Source of the DNA: CAWUFC02 sp963921335 | GTDB lineage: Bacteria; Pseudomonadota; Gammaproteobacteria; Pseudomonadales; Halieaceae | Reading direction: 5' to 3' | DNA: 64,000 nucleotides | NCBI GenBank assembly: GCA_963921335.3 | Contig: CAWUFC020000002.1 | Span: 1,426,001 to 1,490,000, forward strand | Notes under the pieces: model-generated | Database searches by the model: none | What the model was told of the DNA's origin: nothing | Seen by the model: the letters and a program-made list of their open reading frames with translations, nothing else | Translations under genes and position numbers: made by a program | Part shown: piece after piece, positions 16,751 through 25,447 of the stretch | Numbering within the stretch: the stretch's first letter is position 1 | Layout of the letters: each line of letters begins with the position of its first letter

Positions 16751-19129
16751 ATGAGTGTAAAGAGCATTCTCGAAAGCATGGAGTACGGACCCGCCCCGGA
16801 AGGGGATGGCCCGGCGCGGGACTGGCTGGCAGCCAACCAGGAATGTTTTGGGCATTTCATCAATGGCCGCTTCTCTCGCCCCGGTGCAGACCGCTTCGAG
16901 TCCAATAACCCGGCCACTGGCGAACACCTGGCCTGGTTGTCCCAGGGTAATACCCGCACAGTGAACCAGGCGATAAAAGCAGCCCGATCGGCCCAGCCTG
17001 CCTGGGAGAAGCTGGGCGGCGCGCAACGTGCTCGCTATCTGTATGCCATGGCGCGACAGCTACAAAAACACGCTCGCCTGTTCGCGGTGCTGGAAACACT
17101 GGATAACGGCAAGCCCATACGCGAAACACGGGATATTGATATTCCCCTCGCTATTCGACACTTCTATCATCACGCGGGCTGGGCGCAGGTGGGCGATGCC
17201 GAGTTTGACGACCACCAGGCGCTGGGCGTCATCGGCCAGGTCATACCATGGAACTTTCCACTGCTCATGCTGGCCTGGAAGATCGCTCCCGCCCTGGCGG
17301 CGGGTAACACCGTGGTGCTCAAACCGGCAGAGTACACCAGCCTCACTGCACTGCTGTTTGCCGAAATCTGCCAGCTCGTGAAACTACCTGCTGGAGTGGT
17401 CAATATCGTCACCGGCGACGGCCGCACCGGGGCAGGCCTGGTAGAGCACCCGGACATCAACAAAGTCGCCTTTACCGGCTCCACCGAGGTCGGTCGTGTT
17501 ATTCGAAGAGCCACCGCCGGCAGCGGTAAAAAACTCAGCCTGGAGCTGGGCGGCAAATCGCCGTTTATCGTATTTGATGATGCCGACCTGGACAGCGCGG
17601 TAGAGGGCCTGGTTGACGCGATCTGGTTCAACCAGGGGGAAGTCTGTTGCGCAGGTTCCCGCCTGTTAGTGCAAGAGAGTATCGCCGACAAGCTTCTTAA
17701 GAAGCTGCGCCGCCGCATGGACAAACTTCGCGTTGGTAATCCACTCGACAAAGCCATCGACATCGGTGCGGTCGCTGACCCGGTTCAACTCAAACAGATC
17801 ACTACAAAGGTTAAAGCGGGCATTAAGGAAGGCGCCGAGATCTACCAGCCGAAATTGCCGCGCGGCCTGGCCGCTCGCGGCTGTTTCTATCCACCCACCC
17901 TGCTGACTTCAGTGGAACCCGCGTTTGAGGTAGCCCAGCAGGAAATATTAGGCCCGGTACTGGTCAGTATGACGTTCCGCACGCCAGCGGAGGCGGTAGC
18001 ACTGGCCAATAACAGCCGCTATGGGCTGGCAGCCAGTGTCTGGAGCGAGAATATCAACCTGGCTCTGGATATCGCGCCGCAGCTGCAGGCAGGCGTGGTA
18101 TGGATTAACAGCACCAACCAGTTTGACGCCGCCTGCGGCTTTGGTGGTGTGCGCGAATCGGGTTTTGGCCGCGAGGGCGGCCGCGCGGGCATGCTGGAAT
18201 ACATGAAGCCTGTGGCTGAGGCAGGTCTGCCTGATCTGGTCGCCTCCCCGGCTCCCATCCAGCCACAGGAAGCGCTGGGCGAAACGATCGATCGCACCGC
18301 CAAGTTCTATATCGGTGGTAAGCAGGCCCGGCCCGATTCCGGCTACAGCCGCTCCGTGCTGGACCCGCGTGGACGGGTGATCAGCCAGGTCGGTATTGGC
18401 AATCGCAAGGACATTCGCAACGCCGTCGAGGCGGCTCGCAAAGCTTCGGCCTGGTCTGGCAACAACACCCACAATCGCGCGCAGGTCATGTATTACCTGG
18501 CAGAAAACCTGCAGGGCCGGGCCGATGAATTTGCCGGACGCATCCAGCAGCAATGCGGTGGCCGCAAAGCGGCGGCACAGCTGGAGGTCGATACCGCCAT
18601 TGATCGCTTGTTCAGCTATGCAGCCTGGGCGGACAAGTTTGATGGCGCTACCCACACCACGCCCCTGCGCACTATTGCCATGTCCATCAATGAGCCTCAC
18701 GGCATTCTGGGCATTGTCTGCCCAGAGCATCAGCCTTTGCTGGGGCTGATTTCACTGGTGGCCCCGGCCATCGCGATGGGTAATCGGGTGATTGCCGTAC
18801 CCAGTGAGGCTCATCCCCTCAGCGCAACCGACTTCTATCAGCTGCTGGACACCTCTGACGTACCCGGCGGGGTTGTCAATCTGGTGTGCGGGAACGCGGC
18901 TGAACTGGGACAGGTATTGGCAGAGCACAATAATGTGGATGCACTCTGGTACTACGGCGACCGTCAATCTGCAGCCAGCATCGAAGCCGCCAGCGCCGGC
19001 AACCTGAAGGTGACTTGGACCAATAATGGACGCCAGATAGACTGGTTCGACCCCAGCCAGGCGGAAGGTAAGACATTCTTGCAGCGCGCAACCCAGATAA
19101 AAACCATCTGGGCACCCTACGGAGAGTAG
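16751..19129 (+). CDS. ALDH16-type two-domain aldehyde dehydrogenase
   Basis: 792 residues. Residues 1 to about 500 form a complete aldehyde dehydrogenase: VIPWNFPLLMLAWKIAPALA, AFTGSTEVGR, LELGGKSPFIVFDDADLD with the general-base Glu, and NQGEVCCAGSR, where Cys299 aligns with the catalytic cysteine. After a linker of about 20 residues, a second and shorter ALDH-like domain begins (FYIGGKQARPDSGYSRSVLD) and runs to the end without a catalytic Cys block. This active-plus-degenerate architecture is that of family ALDH16, and the length fits characterised bacterial members. Being 19 bases after deoC, it probably oxidises acetaldehyde from the aldolase to acetate, with NAD. Confidence 0.92.
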   Translation: MSVKSILESMEYGPAPEGDGPARDWLAANQECFGHFINGRFSRPGADRFESNNPATGEHLAWLSQGNTRTVNQAIKAARSAQPAWEKLGGAQRARYLYAMARQLQKHARLFAVLETLDNGKPIRETRDIDIPLAIRHFYHHAGWAQVGDAEFDDHQALGVIGQVIPWNFPLLMLAWKIAPALAAGNTVVLKPAEYTSLTALLFAEICQLVKLPAGVVNIVTGDGRTGAGLVEHPDINKVAFTGSTEVGRVIRRATAGSGKKLSLELGGKSPFIVFDDADLDSAVEGLVDAIWFNQGEVCCAGSRLLVQESIADKLLKKLRRRMDKLRVGNPLDKAIDIGAVADPVQLKQITTKVKAGIKEGAEIYQPKLPRGLAARGCFYPPTLLTSVEPAFEVAQQEILGPVLVSMTFRTPAEAVALANNSRYGLAASVWSENINLALDIAPQLQAGVVWINSTNQFDAACGFGGVRESGFGREGGRAGMLEYMKPVAEAGLPDLVASPAPIQPQEALGETIDRTAKFYIGGKQARPDSGYSRSVLDPRGRVISQVGIGNRKDIRNAVEAARKASAWSGNNTHNRAQVMYYLAENLQGRADEFAGRIQQQCGGRKAAAQLEVDTAIDRLFSYAAWADKFDGATHTTPLRTIAMSINEPHGILGIVCPEHQPLLGLISLVAPAIAMGNRVIAVPSEAHPLSATDFYQLLDTSDVPGGVVNLVCGNAAELGQVLAEHNNVDALWYYGDRQSAASIEAASAGNLKVTWTNNGRQIDWFDPSQAEGKTFLQRATQIKTIWAPYGE

Positions 19130-19216
19130 ACAAATTAAAGGGTGAGTCGGTTTTGCCTGTTTTTTGAGCAATGCCGCCTGACCCCATTCGTTTTGCGGGT
19201 GGGGAGGCAAATCAAT

Positions 19217-19235
19217 TTGGCACTCTTTAGTGCAA
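19217..19235. promoter_or_regulatory. Inverted repeat upstream of nap genes
   Basis: TTGGCACT, CTTT, AGTGCAA: the arms are complementary except for one extra G. It lies 85 bases upstream of napE in the 190-base gap after the ALDH16 gene. A regulator site is possible but it is not a recognisable FNR or NarP box. The rest of the gap shows no gene; GGAGGGGG precedes napE. Confidence 0.35.
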
Positions 19236-19319
19236 TAAAGCCTTATAGAAAGTAAGGTAAACGGATAAAAAACATCTACACTGAATTCATCAGAACCATT
19301 TTCTGCGGAGGGGGCAGCA

Positions 19320-19478
19320 ATGGACGCTGACCAGTCAGATATCGACAAAAAAACCGAATGGCGGGCTTTCCTGTTGCTGGTAGTACTACTGGCTCCGATA
19401 TTGTCCGTTGTGATCGTGGGCGGCTACGGCTTCATCATATGGATCAGCCAGCTGATCTTTGGCCCTCCCACGGTCTGA
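19320..19478 (+). CDS. napE: Periplasmic nitrate reductase subunit NapE
   Basis: 52 residues: a charged N-terminus (MDADQSDIDKKTEWRAF) and one long membrane helix (LLVVLLAPILSVVIVGGYGF), ending IFGPPTV. Size, single helix and position directly before napD are those of NapE, a small membrane protein of unknown role in nitrate reduction. The ribosome-binding site GGAGGGGG lies nine bases upstream. Three bases separate it from napD. Confidence 0.88.
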   Translation: MDADQSDIDKKTEWRAFLLLVVLLAPILSVVIVGGYGFIIWISQLIFGPPTV

Positions 19479-19481
19479 GCC

Positions 19482-19766
19482 ATGTCTCTCAACCGACGAC
19501 AACTCATCACCGCTTCACCCCAGGCCTGTCACATTGTCAGCCTGGTCGTGCAGGCGCGGACTGACAAGCTCGATAGCGCCATAAGCGCCATTGAGGCCCT
19601 GCCGGGCGCCGAAGTTCCCACCAGTGATCCCAGCGGCAAGCTGGTTGTTCTGCTGGAGCACGCGGACGAATCGGGCATGCTCGGCTGCATCAGCAATATC
19701 GAATCCATTCCCGGGGTGATTAGCGCCACCCTGGTCTACCACCAGATTGACGAGGAGCAGGGATAA
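19482..19766 (+). CDS. napD: NapA-specific chaperone NapD
   Basis: 94 residues. HIVSLVVQARTDKLDSAISAIEALPGAEVPTSD and the later SGKLVVLLEH match the ferredoxin-like NapD fold, which binds the Tat signal peptide of NapA until cofactor loading is finished. It is intact although its client napA is frameshifted. napA starts four bases downstream. Confidence 0.92.
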   Translation: MSLNRRQLITASPQACHIVSLVVQARTDKLDSAISAIEALPGAEVPTSDPSGKLVVLLEHADESGMLGCISNIESIPGVISATLVYHQIDEEQG

Positions 19767-19770
19767 ACCC

Positions 19771-22253
19771 ATGAGTACTTCGCGACGTGATTTCATCAAA
19801 GCCAACGCGGTAGCCACCGCTGCTGCTGCTGCCGGCATCAGTGCACCGACCGCAGCCACCAACCTCATCACTACCGATAACGAGCTGACCTGGTCAAAAG
19901 CACCCTGCCGATTCTGCGGCACGGGCTGCAGTATGAATGTCGCCACCCGCGATAACCGGGTGGTAGCCACACACGGCGACATCAAGTCTCCGGTGAATCG
20001 CGGACTGGCCTGCGTAAAAGGCTATTTCCTCTACAAGATCATGTACGGTGAGGATCGCCTGCAACAGCCCCTGCTGCGCAAGACCAACGGCGTCTACGAC
20101 AAGAATGGCGAGTTCGAACCCGTGAGTTGGGACGAAGCCTTCGATGTCATGGCTGAGAAGTTCAAAAAGCGCTGAAAGAGAAAGGTCCGCAGGGTGTGGG
20201 CATGTTCGGCTCGGGCCAGTGGACAGTCTGGGAAGGCTACGCGGCCGCCAAACTCTACAAGGCTGGCTTCCTGTCGAACAACATCGACCCCAACGCGCGC
20301 CACTGCATTGCCTCAGCGGTTGCCGGGTTTATGCGCACCTTCGGCATCGACGAGCCCATGGGCTGTTATGACGATTTCGAAAACGCAGACGCCTTTGTGC
20401 TGTGGGGTTCCAATATGGCGGAGATGCACCCCATTCTGTGCACCCGTCTGACTGATCGCCGTCTCAGTAATCCGCATGTCAAAGTCTGTGTGATGTCTAC
20501 CTATGAGCATCGCTCATTTGAGCTGGCTGATATTCCCATGGTATTCAGCCCGCAAACCGACCTCGCGATCCTGAACTTTATCGCCAACCACATTATTCAG
20601 ACCGGTCGGGTAAACAAGGACTTTATCGGCAAGCACGTTAACTTCCGCCGCGGCGCACAGGACATCGGCTATGGCCTGCGTCCGGAACACCCGCTCGAGC
20701 AGAAGGCTGCCAACAACAGTGGTGGCTCGAAGCCCATGAGCTTCGATGAATTTGCGGCCTTTGTTGCCGATTATGACGCCAAGATGGTTTCTGAACTGTC
20801 CGGCGTACCGGAGAAACAGCTGGAGCAACTGGCTGAGCTTTACGCCGACCCCGAGACCAAGGTGATGTCCCTGTGGACCATGGGCGTGAATCAGCACACC
20901 CGCGGTGTCTGGGTCAACAACATGATCTACAACGTGCACCTGCTGACCGGCAAAATTGCCGAGCCTGGCAACAGCCCCTTCTCGCTGACCGGCCAGCCCT
21001 CGGCCTGTGGTACTGCTCGCGAAGCCGGCACCTTTGCACACCGCCTGCCTGCAGACATGGTCGTCACCAACCCCGAACACTGGGCCAAGTCCGAGAAGCT
21101 GTGGAAACTGCCCGAGGGCATACTGCCAGACTGGGCTGGGGCCCACACTGTGCTACAAAACCGCAAACTCAAAGACGGCGAGATAAATGCCTACTGGGTG
21201 CAGGTCAACAACAACGTGCAGGCCGCACCCAACCTCAATGAGGAAACCCTGCCGGGCTATCGCAATCCAGACAACTTCATCGTGGTGTCGGATGCCTACC
21301 CCACCGTGACCGCCCAGGCCGCCGACCTGATCCTGCCTACGGCAATGTGGGTCGAGAAAGAAGACGCCTACGGTAACGCCGAGCGGCGCACCCAGTTCTG
21401 GCATCAGCTGGTGAAGGCTCCGGGCGAATCCAAATCTGACCTGTGGCAGTTGGTTGAGTTCTCCAAGCGCTTCACCACCGATGAAGTCTGGCCGGACGAC
21501 ATTCTGGCAGCGAATCCCGAGTACAAGGGCAAAACCCTGTTCGACGTGCTGTTCGCCAACGGGCAGGTTAATGCCTACCCCAATAGCGATATCGAAGCCG
21601 GTTACCACAACGACGAAGCGGAAGACTTTGGCTTTTACCTGCAGAAGGGATTGTTTGAGGAGTACGCCGCTTTCGGTCGCGGCAAAGCCCACGACCTGGC
21701 TGATTTCGACACCTACCACGCCACCCGCGGCCTGCGCTGGCCGGTCGTCGATGGCAAGGAAACGCTGTGGCGTTTCAAAGAGGGTTCTGACCCTTATGCC
21801 CGCGAGGGTACCGACTGGGATTTCTACGGCAAGCCGGACGGTAAGGCGATGGCCTTCGCCCTGCCCTACGAACCCGCCGCAGAAGAACCCGATGACGAGT
21901 ACGACCTGTGGCTGACCACCGGCCGGGTCCTGGAACACTGGCACAGTGGCTCAATGACCCAACGGGTACCGGAGCTCTACAAGGCGGTTCCTGATGCGCT
22001 GATTTACATACACCCCGAAGACGCACGCAAGCGCAAGCTGCGCCGCGGCGACGAGGTCAAAGTGGTATCACGGCGTGGCGAGATTCGCACACGGGTAGAA
22101 ACCCGGGGCCGCAACAAACCGCCTGAAGGGCTGGTATTCGTGCCCTGGTTTGGCTCCAGAACCCTGATCAATAAGGTCACCCTGGATGCGACCGATCCGC
22201 TCTCGAAAGAAACGGATTTCAAAAAATGTGCCGTGAAAATCGTCAAGGTTTAA
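19771..22253 (+). pseudogene. napA: napA, periplasmic nitrate reductase, frameshifted
   Basis: The start is ATG 19771 (MSTSRRDFIK), with the Tat twin arginine at residues 5-6. The [4Fe-4S] cysteines are C46, C49, C53 and C81. The frame ends at TGA 20173-20175, but perfect NapA similarity resumes in another frame from GCG at 20169 to the TAA at 22253 (ALKEKGPQGVGMFGSGQWT and onward, ending KETDFKKCAVKIVKV). One base is missing from an A tract at 20164-20168. Restoring it would give about 827 residues, the normal NapA length, with all molybdopterin-binding blocks kept. As written, no catalytic subunit is made. A sequencing error in the A run is the other explanation; the truncation of napB just downstream supports real decay. 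Confidence 0.92.
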
Positions 22254-22265
22254 GAGGAGCAGACC

Positions 22266-22568
22266 ATGAATAAGCTGATCACACTGCTCACTGCCAGCCT
22301 GCTGGGTTTTAGCATTATCGCCGGGGCCCAGAACATCGCCACACTGCGCGATGCACCGTTGGATGTGGAGCCAGATGCAGAGCGCATTCCACAGGTGGAA
22401 AACAAGGATCTTAAACGCAAGCGGGCCTACCTTATGCAGCCCCCGACCATTCCACACAAGATCGACAACTACCAGGTCGACCTGAACGCCAACCAGTGTA
22501 TGAGCTGTCACAGTCGCAAGCAGACCGCCCGCAGCCAGGCACCGATGATCTCGGTGACGCATTACCAG
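22266..22568 (+). pseudogene. napB: napB, cytochrome subunit of periplasmic nitrate reductase, truncated
   Basis: Twelve bases after napA. The first 101 codons are NapB: a signal peptide (ITLLTASLLGFSIIAGAQN), LRDAPLDVEPDAERIPQ, RKRAYLMQPPTIPHKIDNY and the first haem motif QCMSCHS. Similarity stops at VTHYQ (22568). The remaining third, with the second CxxCH, is gone, replaced by antisense sequence of an insertion element. The reading frame runs on into that sequence to 22823 but has no NapB meaning. A di-haem electron carrier cannot be made. napC, expected next in a napEDABC operon, is also absent. Confidence 0.92.
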
Positions 22569-22802
22569 GATCTTGCTGACCACCTCTTTGGGTGTTTCGT
22601 TGGGGTGGCGATGTGGCTGCTTGCCTCGATCTGCCAGCCCGGCCTCGCCGTGCTCTTCATAACGGCGCTTCCAGCGGTAAAACGCTGTTCTGGAGATACC
22701 GAAGTAACGGCATGTCCGAGAGACTTGCCGGGGCTCACCATCGGCCCAATTGAGGATTTTGAGGCGCCAGGCGACCAGCCTGGCTTGCTGTGCTTTGGTC
22801 AT
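22569..22802 (-). pseudogene. Transposase N-terminal fragment (IS481-like, helix-turn-helix)
   Basis: About 78 residues from ATG 22802: an HTH region SRTCRYFGISRTAFYRWKRRY followed by EEHGEAGLADRGKQPHRHPN. This is the DNA-binding start of an IS481/IS3-like transposase. The DDE catalytic core is missing because the element ends in napB. It cannot act as a transposase. Confidence 0.83.
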
Positions 22803-22870
22803 GTTGCTTCCCCTTCAAGTTAACCTTGAAACGAAAGCTTAATGTGTCACGCATCTAGCGAGAATTCACA
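22569..22870 (-). mobile_element. IS481-like insertion sequence remnant
   Basis: About 302 bases. It carries the start of a minus-strand transposase gene and, outside it, an end that reads on the minus strand TGTGAATTCTCGCTAGATG then CGTGACACATTAAGC (22870 down). A TGTGA terminus and a GTGACACATTAA segment are usual at IS481-type ends. The other end and most of the transposase are missing. The left boundary falls inside napB, the right boundary inside a sulfatase gene, so the remnant bridges two genes that were not originally adjacent. Confidence 0.75.
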
Positions 22871-23899
22871 GAAGCGAATAACATGTTCAATTGGGTGCGC
22901 AGCACCCAGTCAAATCAGTTTGAGCTCGACAAAAATTTTCGCCCCAGCGGCCTGGTGACGGGCGTCGAAGCTAAAAAGGGCGGCACCGCAAAAGAGGTGG
23001 ACCTGAAAGCCGGCGAGCAGTGGACTCAAGCCCACTATGTGGCTATGAACGAACACTATCAGCGCCAGGCGGTGGAACAAGTGCAAAAGCTGGCCAAAGA
23101 TGATGAGCCCTTCTTCCTGCAGTACTGGCCACTGTACCCGCTGAATTTTGTGCACGACCAGGAGCAGAATTTGTCCCGTAACGGCGGTTTTATGGCCGAG
23201 AAACTCCAGGTGCTGGACGGCTACATGGGGGAATTCTTCAAGGCCATCGACGATGCCGGCATTGCCGACAACACCGTGGTGATCTTTATGGCGGACAACG
23301 GCCTGATGTACCACTACGAAGGCCCCTCGGGCTTGAGCCAGCTGATTTACCGGGGTGGCAAAACCCAGCACCTTGAAGGCGGCGTGCGGGTGGATGCCTT
23401 TGTGCGCTGGCCCGGCGCCATCGAGGCGGGCAGCTACGCAGGCGATATCATTCATGTGTCTGATCTGTTCACCACGCTGGCGACCATTGCCCAAGCCGAC
23501 GAATATATCCCGAGAGATCGCGTCATTGACGGCCTCAACCAGACCAGCCTGTTTCTGAATGGCGAAGGCTTCGGGCGTCGTGACTACGTCTATATCTATG
23601 AAAACGAAGTGTTGCGCTCAGTCGTCAAGCAAGAGCTTAAGATGCACGTGCCCGCTCCAGGTGTACCCGGCGCTGCAGCGCCGGTCTACAACGTGCTCCG
23701 TGATCCCAGAGAGCAGCATGCGCACGTAGGATCAGCACTCTGGTCAGGTGCCAGCTTTCAGGACATGATCAAGCGCCACATGATGACCATCAAGAAATAT
23801 CCGCACTACAAACAAGGTACCGGCATGCCCTACGAGGGCATTTCCAACCTGCGTCCTGAATCGAAGGAAACAGTCCGCGTGTTCCAGTCATGGCACTAA
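22871..23899 (+). pseudogene. Sulfatase, C-terminal fragment
   Basis: 342 codons in one frame from the IS boundary to the TAA at 23899. FFLQYWPLYPLNFVHDQEQ, NTVVIFMADNGLMYHYEG, GGKTQHLEGGVRVDAFVRWPG and VSDLFTTLATIAQAD are the middle and C-terminal blocks of type I sulfatases. The N-terminal DDxG metal site and the CxPxR formylglycine site are missing, so the fragment cannot be active. A start at ATG 22883 could be used, but no signal peptide would result. A complete sulfatase of the same class lies at 52292-53908. Confidence 0.9.
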
Positions 23900-23918
23900 G
23901 CCCGTAACAGGCGCACAC

Positions 23919-23947
23919 AAAAAAGCCCGGCATTGCCGGGCTTTTTT
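23919..23947. terminator. Bidirectional terminator
   Basis: Six A, stem GCCCGGC (23925-23931), loop ATT, stem GCCGGGC (23935-23941), six T. It is symmetrical, so it can serve the sulfatase fragment on the plus strand and the outer-membrane barrel gene on the minus strand. Confidence 0.92.
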
Positions 23948-23965
23948 ATCGTAGGAACGAATCAT

Positions 23966-24757
23966 CTACCAGTAAATATTCAATCCAACCAGAGGACCCT
24001 GCTGGTTGCCGTCAAGGGCATAACCATTCAGACCAAACTTGCCGTTGTCATAATCGTGCTCCAGATAGCGGTAGCCAAACATGACTGCTCCCCAGTCATT
24101 AAAGCGATAATTGAATAGGGCATTCAGATTGGCTGCTGTGTTGTCCTCTCCACCAAAGCCATAGTCAGCCCGGCCGATAAAGCTCCACTTGTCGCTGATG
24201 CTGTGGTCCACCCGAAGGCCCAGGAAGGGGTGAATCCAGTCATCACCACCGTTGACTTCGATGTCGGCGTTGGGTGGCAACCAGGCCAGTGGCGGTAGCT
24301 GCACGCTGGCATCTACGTTTATGTCGTGTTTGGTGTAACGCACACCACCCAGCACTTCCAGGCGTGTGGTATCGCTGTTGTTCACTGCATAGGCCATACC
24401 AGCTTCGAACAGGGTTTGTTTAAAATCGACATCCGCCGAAACTGGGCCTATCTCAACCTCGGGCTTGATGTTGGCGTACTGGTATTCAAGGAATAAGCCC
24501 ATGCGATCGTTTCGCGCTTCGTACCGAATGGTCCATACCGCTTCCATACTCTCCAGAATGTCATCCTGAAAATCCAAGTCCAAATCGGCCGTCTGATCAC
24601 CGATAGAGGCGGTACCGTCAATACTGATACCCCACAGGAACAAGGGTGAAAGTACGTTCTCCCACTCACCACCGGTAGAGGTACTTGCTGCGAGCGCCGG
24701 TTGTGCGGTGACCATTGCGCCAGCCAGGGCCAGCGATGCTGTCGTTCTGTTTATCAT
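23966..24757 (-). CDS. Outer-membrane beta-barrel protein
   Basis: 263 residues from ATG 24757, chosen for the AAGGAA upstream and the signal peptide that follows (MINRTTASLALAGAMVTAQPALA). The remainder is a run of alternating strands (YEARNDRMGLFLEYQYANI, RLEVLGGVRYTKHDINV, WSFIGRADYGFGGE, WGAVMFGYRYLEHDYDN) and ends VGLNIYW with a terminal aromatic residue, as expected of an 8-12-strand barrel. No specific family or substrate is recognised. It is 40 bases downstream of the glycine-zipper gene. Confidence 0.85.
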   Translation of the reverse strand: MINRTTASLALAGAMVTAQPALAASTSTGGEWENVLSPLFLWGISIDGTASIGDQTADLDLDFQDDILESMEAVWTIRYEARNDRMGLFLEYQYANIKPEVEIGPVSADVDFKQTLFEAGMAYAVNNSDTTRLEVLGGVRYTKHDINVDASVQLPPLAWLPPNADIEVNGGDDWIHPFLGLRVDHSISDKWSFIGRADYGFGGEDNTAANLNALFNYRFNDWGAVMFGYRYLEHDYDNGKFGLNGYALDGNQQGPLVGLNIYW

Positions 24758-24797
24758 TTTTATTCCTTGTTGCCTCTCCTGCGGTCTGGTTTGTGCA

Positions 24798-25376
24798 CTA
24801 GCTGTTACAGAGGATATCCATCTTACGTTTGGCGAGCTCAAACTGCTCAGCGGTCTCAGCCGCCATCAGCTCGTCTTTGGCGGCGGCGCACTCGGCTGCT
24901 TCTTCCTGCATCTCCTCTTCCAGCTCAGCGACTACCTGGTCACCCTTGGGTTCACAGGCTGTGGGATCAATGCGACGAATATTGGCGCCTTTACTGTGCT
25001 CCTCCACGGTCACGCAATCGCCAACAGCGATTTGGGTCTGGTCAGACACGATGGTCACTGCCGAACCTTCGCCAGTGCGCACCACGTATTGCATGCCACT
25101 GCGATCACCCTGTGAACGACTGGAAATGCCACCGCCCAGCAATGCGCCCGTGGCTGCACCGAGGGCTTGCTTGGAGCTGGACTTATTGCGAGTGGCCGCC
25201 CAGCCGGCGGCACCGCCAACCAGCGCACCTTTGCCGGCATTGGAGTCCAGCTGAACGGGCTTGGCCTGCTCGACCTTGCCCACAGTAATACATGCGCTCT
25301 GGCCAGACTTCTGGGCCTGGGCGCCAGCAGCCAACAACATGGAAAGGCCGGCGACAATCAAGGTTCTATTACGCAT
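24798..25376 (-). CDS. Exported glycine-zipper protein
   Basis: 192 residues. A signal peptide (LIVAGLSMLLAAGAQA) is followed near residues 45-85 by a glycine-zipper pair: GKGALVGGAAGWAATR and QALGAATGALLGGGISS. The C-terminal third is acidic and helical (VVAELEEEMQEEAAECAAAK), and four cysteines outside the signal could pair. Similar 2TM glycine-zipper proteins (SlyB/PcP-like) sit in the cell envelope, but no lipobox is present here. Function unknown. Confidence 0.8.
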   Translation of the reverse strand: MRNRTLIVAGLSMLLAAGAQAQKSGQSACITVGKVEQAKPVQLDSNAGKGALVGGAAGWAATRNKSSSKQALGAATGALLGGGISSRSQGDRSGMQYVVRTGEGSAVTIVSDQTQIAVGDCVTVEEHSKGANIRRIDPTACEPKGDQVVAELEEEMQEEAAECAAAKDELMAAETAEQFELAKRKMDILCNS

Positions 25377-25447
25377 TATTCATACCTCGCGATAACTCAG
25401 CCCATAATCATAACGCGCCGGGGGAAAGATTGAATATCAAAAATGCG

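Noticed and set aside
20164..20175. Programmed frameshift in napA
   Set aside because: Nap enzymes elsewhere have no frameshift here. The A run is short, no stimulatory hairpin was seen, and napB beside it is also broken.
21153..21944. Long open frame antisense to napA (263 codons)
   Set aside because: It mirrors the codon pattern of the real gene and resembles no protein family. Similar long antisense frames occur over most strong genes here (for example 717-1301 and 14845-15657).
22569..22823. Continuation of napB into the insertion as a fusion protein
   Set aside because: The added residues are antisense to the transposase fragment and have no haem motif or known domain.
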